A DNA stretch of 64,000 bases from Myroides odoratus (GTDB lineage Bacteria > Bacteroidota > Bacteroidia > Flavobacteriales > Flavobacteriaceae), in NCBI RefSeq assembly GCF_001549985.1, contig NZ_LROZ01000005.1, forward strand, positions 124,967 through 188,966, in the 5' to 3' direction. The notes under the pieces were generated by a model, which was given only the letters and a program-made list of their open reading frames with translations, searched no databases and was not told where the DNA came from. Shown here in pieces: positions 62,677 through 64,000 of the stretch; positions within the stretch are counted from its first letter, which is position 1; every line of letters starts with the position of its first letter. The translations under genes and the position numbers were made by a program.

Positions 62677-64000
62677 ATGCTTTGGAAATGTAACCTGAGT
62701 TATCGTATGTAGTGAATGGATTTATATCTAGTGGTTTTTCGGGTTCTTCTAGTTGAACTTTTACTCTACTTTGATTCGCAATTAATGCAAGTGAGGAAGA
62801 AATGTAAGCATCATATTTAGTTCTATTATTTGGGTCAACATCTTTCCATTGTATTAAAGTCCTAGTAAAAGGCATGTTTCCCATTTCTCCAATTGGTCTG
62901 TTTGAACTATCCCTTGCTACTCCAATATGATCTTCAATGAAAGCCTCGACAGCATAAAATTGTTGGTCTCCAATTTTACTATCTTGAGGAGGCACACCGC
63001 CATATTCTTTTTCAGTAGGACTTAACTCTGACCACTTCTTAAAAGGATTATTTAAAACGAAATGTCTATATCCTCTATCTTTTACATATTGCAAAAACTT
63101 TTCATTTGAAAGCTCTGGTAGAAATGGCATTGAGTAATAAACGTGAACCATAATTACATCTTCAAAGAAGTAATCTACTTTCTTTGCTCTATCAATGTAT
63201 TCAACTATAATTTTTTCATTTGGAAAATAAGCATTGTATTTTGTAGCAATATGTATAGAACCTTGAGAGCCTCGCCCATCTACTGTTTTACTTCTATTGT
63301 AAGGATCGACTCCTCCTGCTCCAATATGAGTATTTTTAGGAGCCCAAGCCATAACCCCATGAAACATTCTCTTCTCTTTTAAGTTTCGTATTTCTTTCGG
63401 AGGATGACAACCTTTTCTAATCCAAAATCTTCCACTTACAGGATCTGGTTTCCAAATAACTTCTGTATCTTGTATTCCGTCCTTCCAAATTAAATTACCT
63501 CTTTCAACATCATCATTAACGTAGGTATTCGCATCTTCATCAAGCTCATCTGAATTATGCTCAATTTGTTCAGTTAGATGAACTAAATTAAAAGCACAAT
63601 CATCACTTTCGTCACGGAAAGCATCTGAAGGAGAGTCTGGAAATTGACGTTTAAATTCATATTCTTTTTCGGGATCATCTTTTAAAGCTTCTATTTCTTG
63701 TTTCAAGAATGTATCTGCACCAATTGAAACCTTTTTCCCAAGGTCATTTGTAATTGGCTCTTTCGGGTCCTCAACAATACTAAATCCGTATTCATCAAAG
63801 AAACCTTCTAAACAATATTTAGCAGCAATAAATATTCGATATAATCCTGATTTTGTTTGACCGTTTTTGTTTCGGTTTTCTACATTACTATCATCCCAAA
63901 TTTTCTTGAATCCTGCACCTCCTTTTTTCATTGCGTTTACAGTTGAAACAACCATCGACTTTCCAACGATATTACTACCCAATCTATGGGCAGTTTTTAC
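62663..64000 (-). CDS. Terminase large subunit, C-terminal part (5' end beyond window)
   Basis: The frame is open through the right edge; about 445 codons are visible. The internal TTG at 63982 is not a true start, since VKTAHR precedes it in frame. The visible part covers the end of the ATPase and the RNase H-like nuclease: IGAGGVDPYNRSK (about 240-250, first catalytic Asp), KIIVEYIDRAKK and a final acidic region. Walker A lies outside the window. The enzyme cuts concatemers and pumps DNA through the portal encoded next. Confidence 0.85.
   Translation of the reverse strand, partial: VKTAHRLGSNIVGKSMVVSTVNAMKKGGAGFKKIWDDSNVENRNKNGQTKSGLYRIFIAAKYCLEGFFDEYGFSIVEDPKEPITNDLGKKVSIGADTFLKQEIEALKDDPEKEYEFKRQFPDSPSDAFRDESDDCAFNLVHLTEQIEHNSDELDEDANTYVNDDVERGNLIWKDGIQDTEVIWKPDPVSGRFWIRKGCHPPKEIRNLKEKRMFHGVMAWAPKNTHIGAGGVDPYNRSKTVDGRGSQGSIHIATKYNAYFPNEKIIVEYIDRAKKVDYFFEDVIMVHVYYSMPFLPELSNEKFLQYVKDRGYRHFVLNNPFKKWSELSPTEKEYGGVPPQDSKIGDQQFYAVEAFIEDHIGVARDSSNRPIGEMGNMPFTRTLIQWKDVDPNNRTKYDAYISSSLALIANQSRVKVQLEEPEKPLDINPFTTYDNSGYISKAYETR

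Larger units (their letters stand above)
44461..64000. mobile_element. Integrated phage, crAss-like podovirus affinity (left part; continues beyond window)
   Basis: From the tRNA fragment to the right edge all genes are phage-like: early leftward genes, a tRNA cluster, RuvC-like nuclease, anti-defence proteins, GroES-like protein, and a leftward virion module with TerL, a portal of about 794 residues, a scaffold-like protein, a capsid protein of about 453 residues and two ring/neck-like proteins. Opposed gene blocks, portal size and a Bacteroidota host suggest the Crassvirales. This affinity rests on layout and general resemblance. No integrase is visible in these 19.5 kb. Confidence 0.75.

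Noticed and set aside
44461..64000. CRISPR arrays
   Set aside because: The repeated hairpins are neither regularly spaced nor identical, and no cas genes are present.

Overview
The window is a stretch of a low-GC Bacteroidota chromosome, most likely from a flavobacterium of the Myroides type. Evidence: a SusC/RagA-type TonB receptor with its ECF sigma/FecR pair, repeated TAnnTTTG -7 boxes in front of genes, AT-rich leaders without strong Shine-Dalgarno sequences, lipoproteins with relaxed lipoboxes, and a SecA of over 1,000 residues that lacks the zinc tail. The genus is inferred from general resemblance.

Positions 1-19,020 are ordinary chromosome. They hold a SusC-FecR-sigma locus, a DMT exporter, lipoproteins, a HugZ-like heme protein, an autoregulated XRE/membrane-protein pair, a degenerate aspartyl-protease-like protein, a GNAT acetyltransferase, leucyl aminopeptidase, a UbiA-like membrane protein and glycine decarboxylase (gcvP). 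A small insertion of about 150 bp has split a bidirectional terminator near 11.9-12.1 kb.

Positions 19,054-26,031 (minus strand) are a compact RiPP operon of the TOMM (azole/azoline peptide) class. It starts with a 39-residue precursor whose tail is Ala, then seven Cys and one Ser. It continues with an E1-like/leader-binding protein, a YcaO cyclodehydratase ending in PxPxP, a lipoprotein, a SagB-type dehydrogenase, an M50 intramembrane metalloprotease and a TonB-dependent receptor. Most genes overlap by 4 bp, and a terminator-like hairpin separates the precursor from the enzymes. The receptor and protease, with no exporter visible, make this an unusual TOMM locus.

Positions 26,552-44,460 return to chromosome: an AraC/MFS pair, a second DMT exporter, a Wzx-like flippase, a family 2 glycosyltransferase, MlaE/MlaF-like lipid ABC subunits, pirin, a candidate non-coding RNA, an M3 oligopeptidase, SecA, cobalamin adenosyltransferase, a LolD-like ATPase and a shortened methyltransferase relative.

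Position 44,461 to the right edge is an integrated phage. Its left boundary is a 17-bp copy of a tRNA 3' end that still abuts a terminator. A leftward early block (44.6-47.8 kb) has repeated leader motifs. A rightward block (48.4-53.1 kb) contains tRNA and tRNA-like genes, a RuvC-like nuclease, adjacent Tad2-like (anti-Thoeris) and Acb2/Tad1-like (anti-CBASS/Thoeris) proteins, and a GroES-like co-chaperonin. A leftward virion block (54.5 kb to the edge) has TerL, portal, scaffold-like, major capsid and ring/neck-like proteins. Gene order, portal size and host fit a crAss-like podovirus, which is an inference. No integrase lies in the visible part, so it is expected at the far end.
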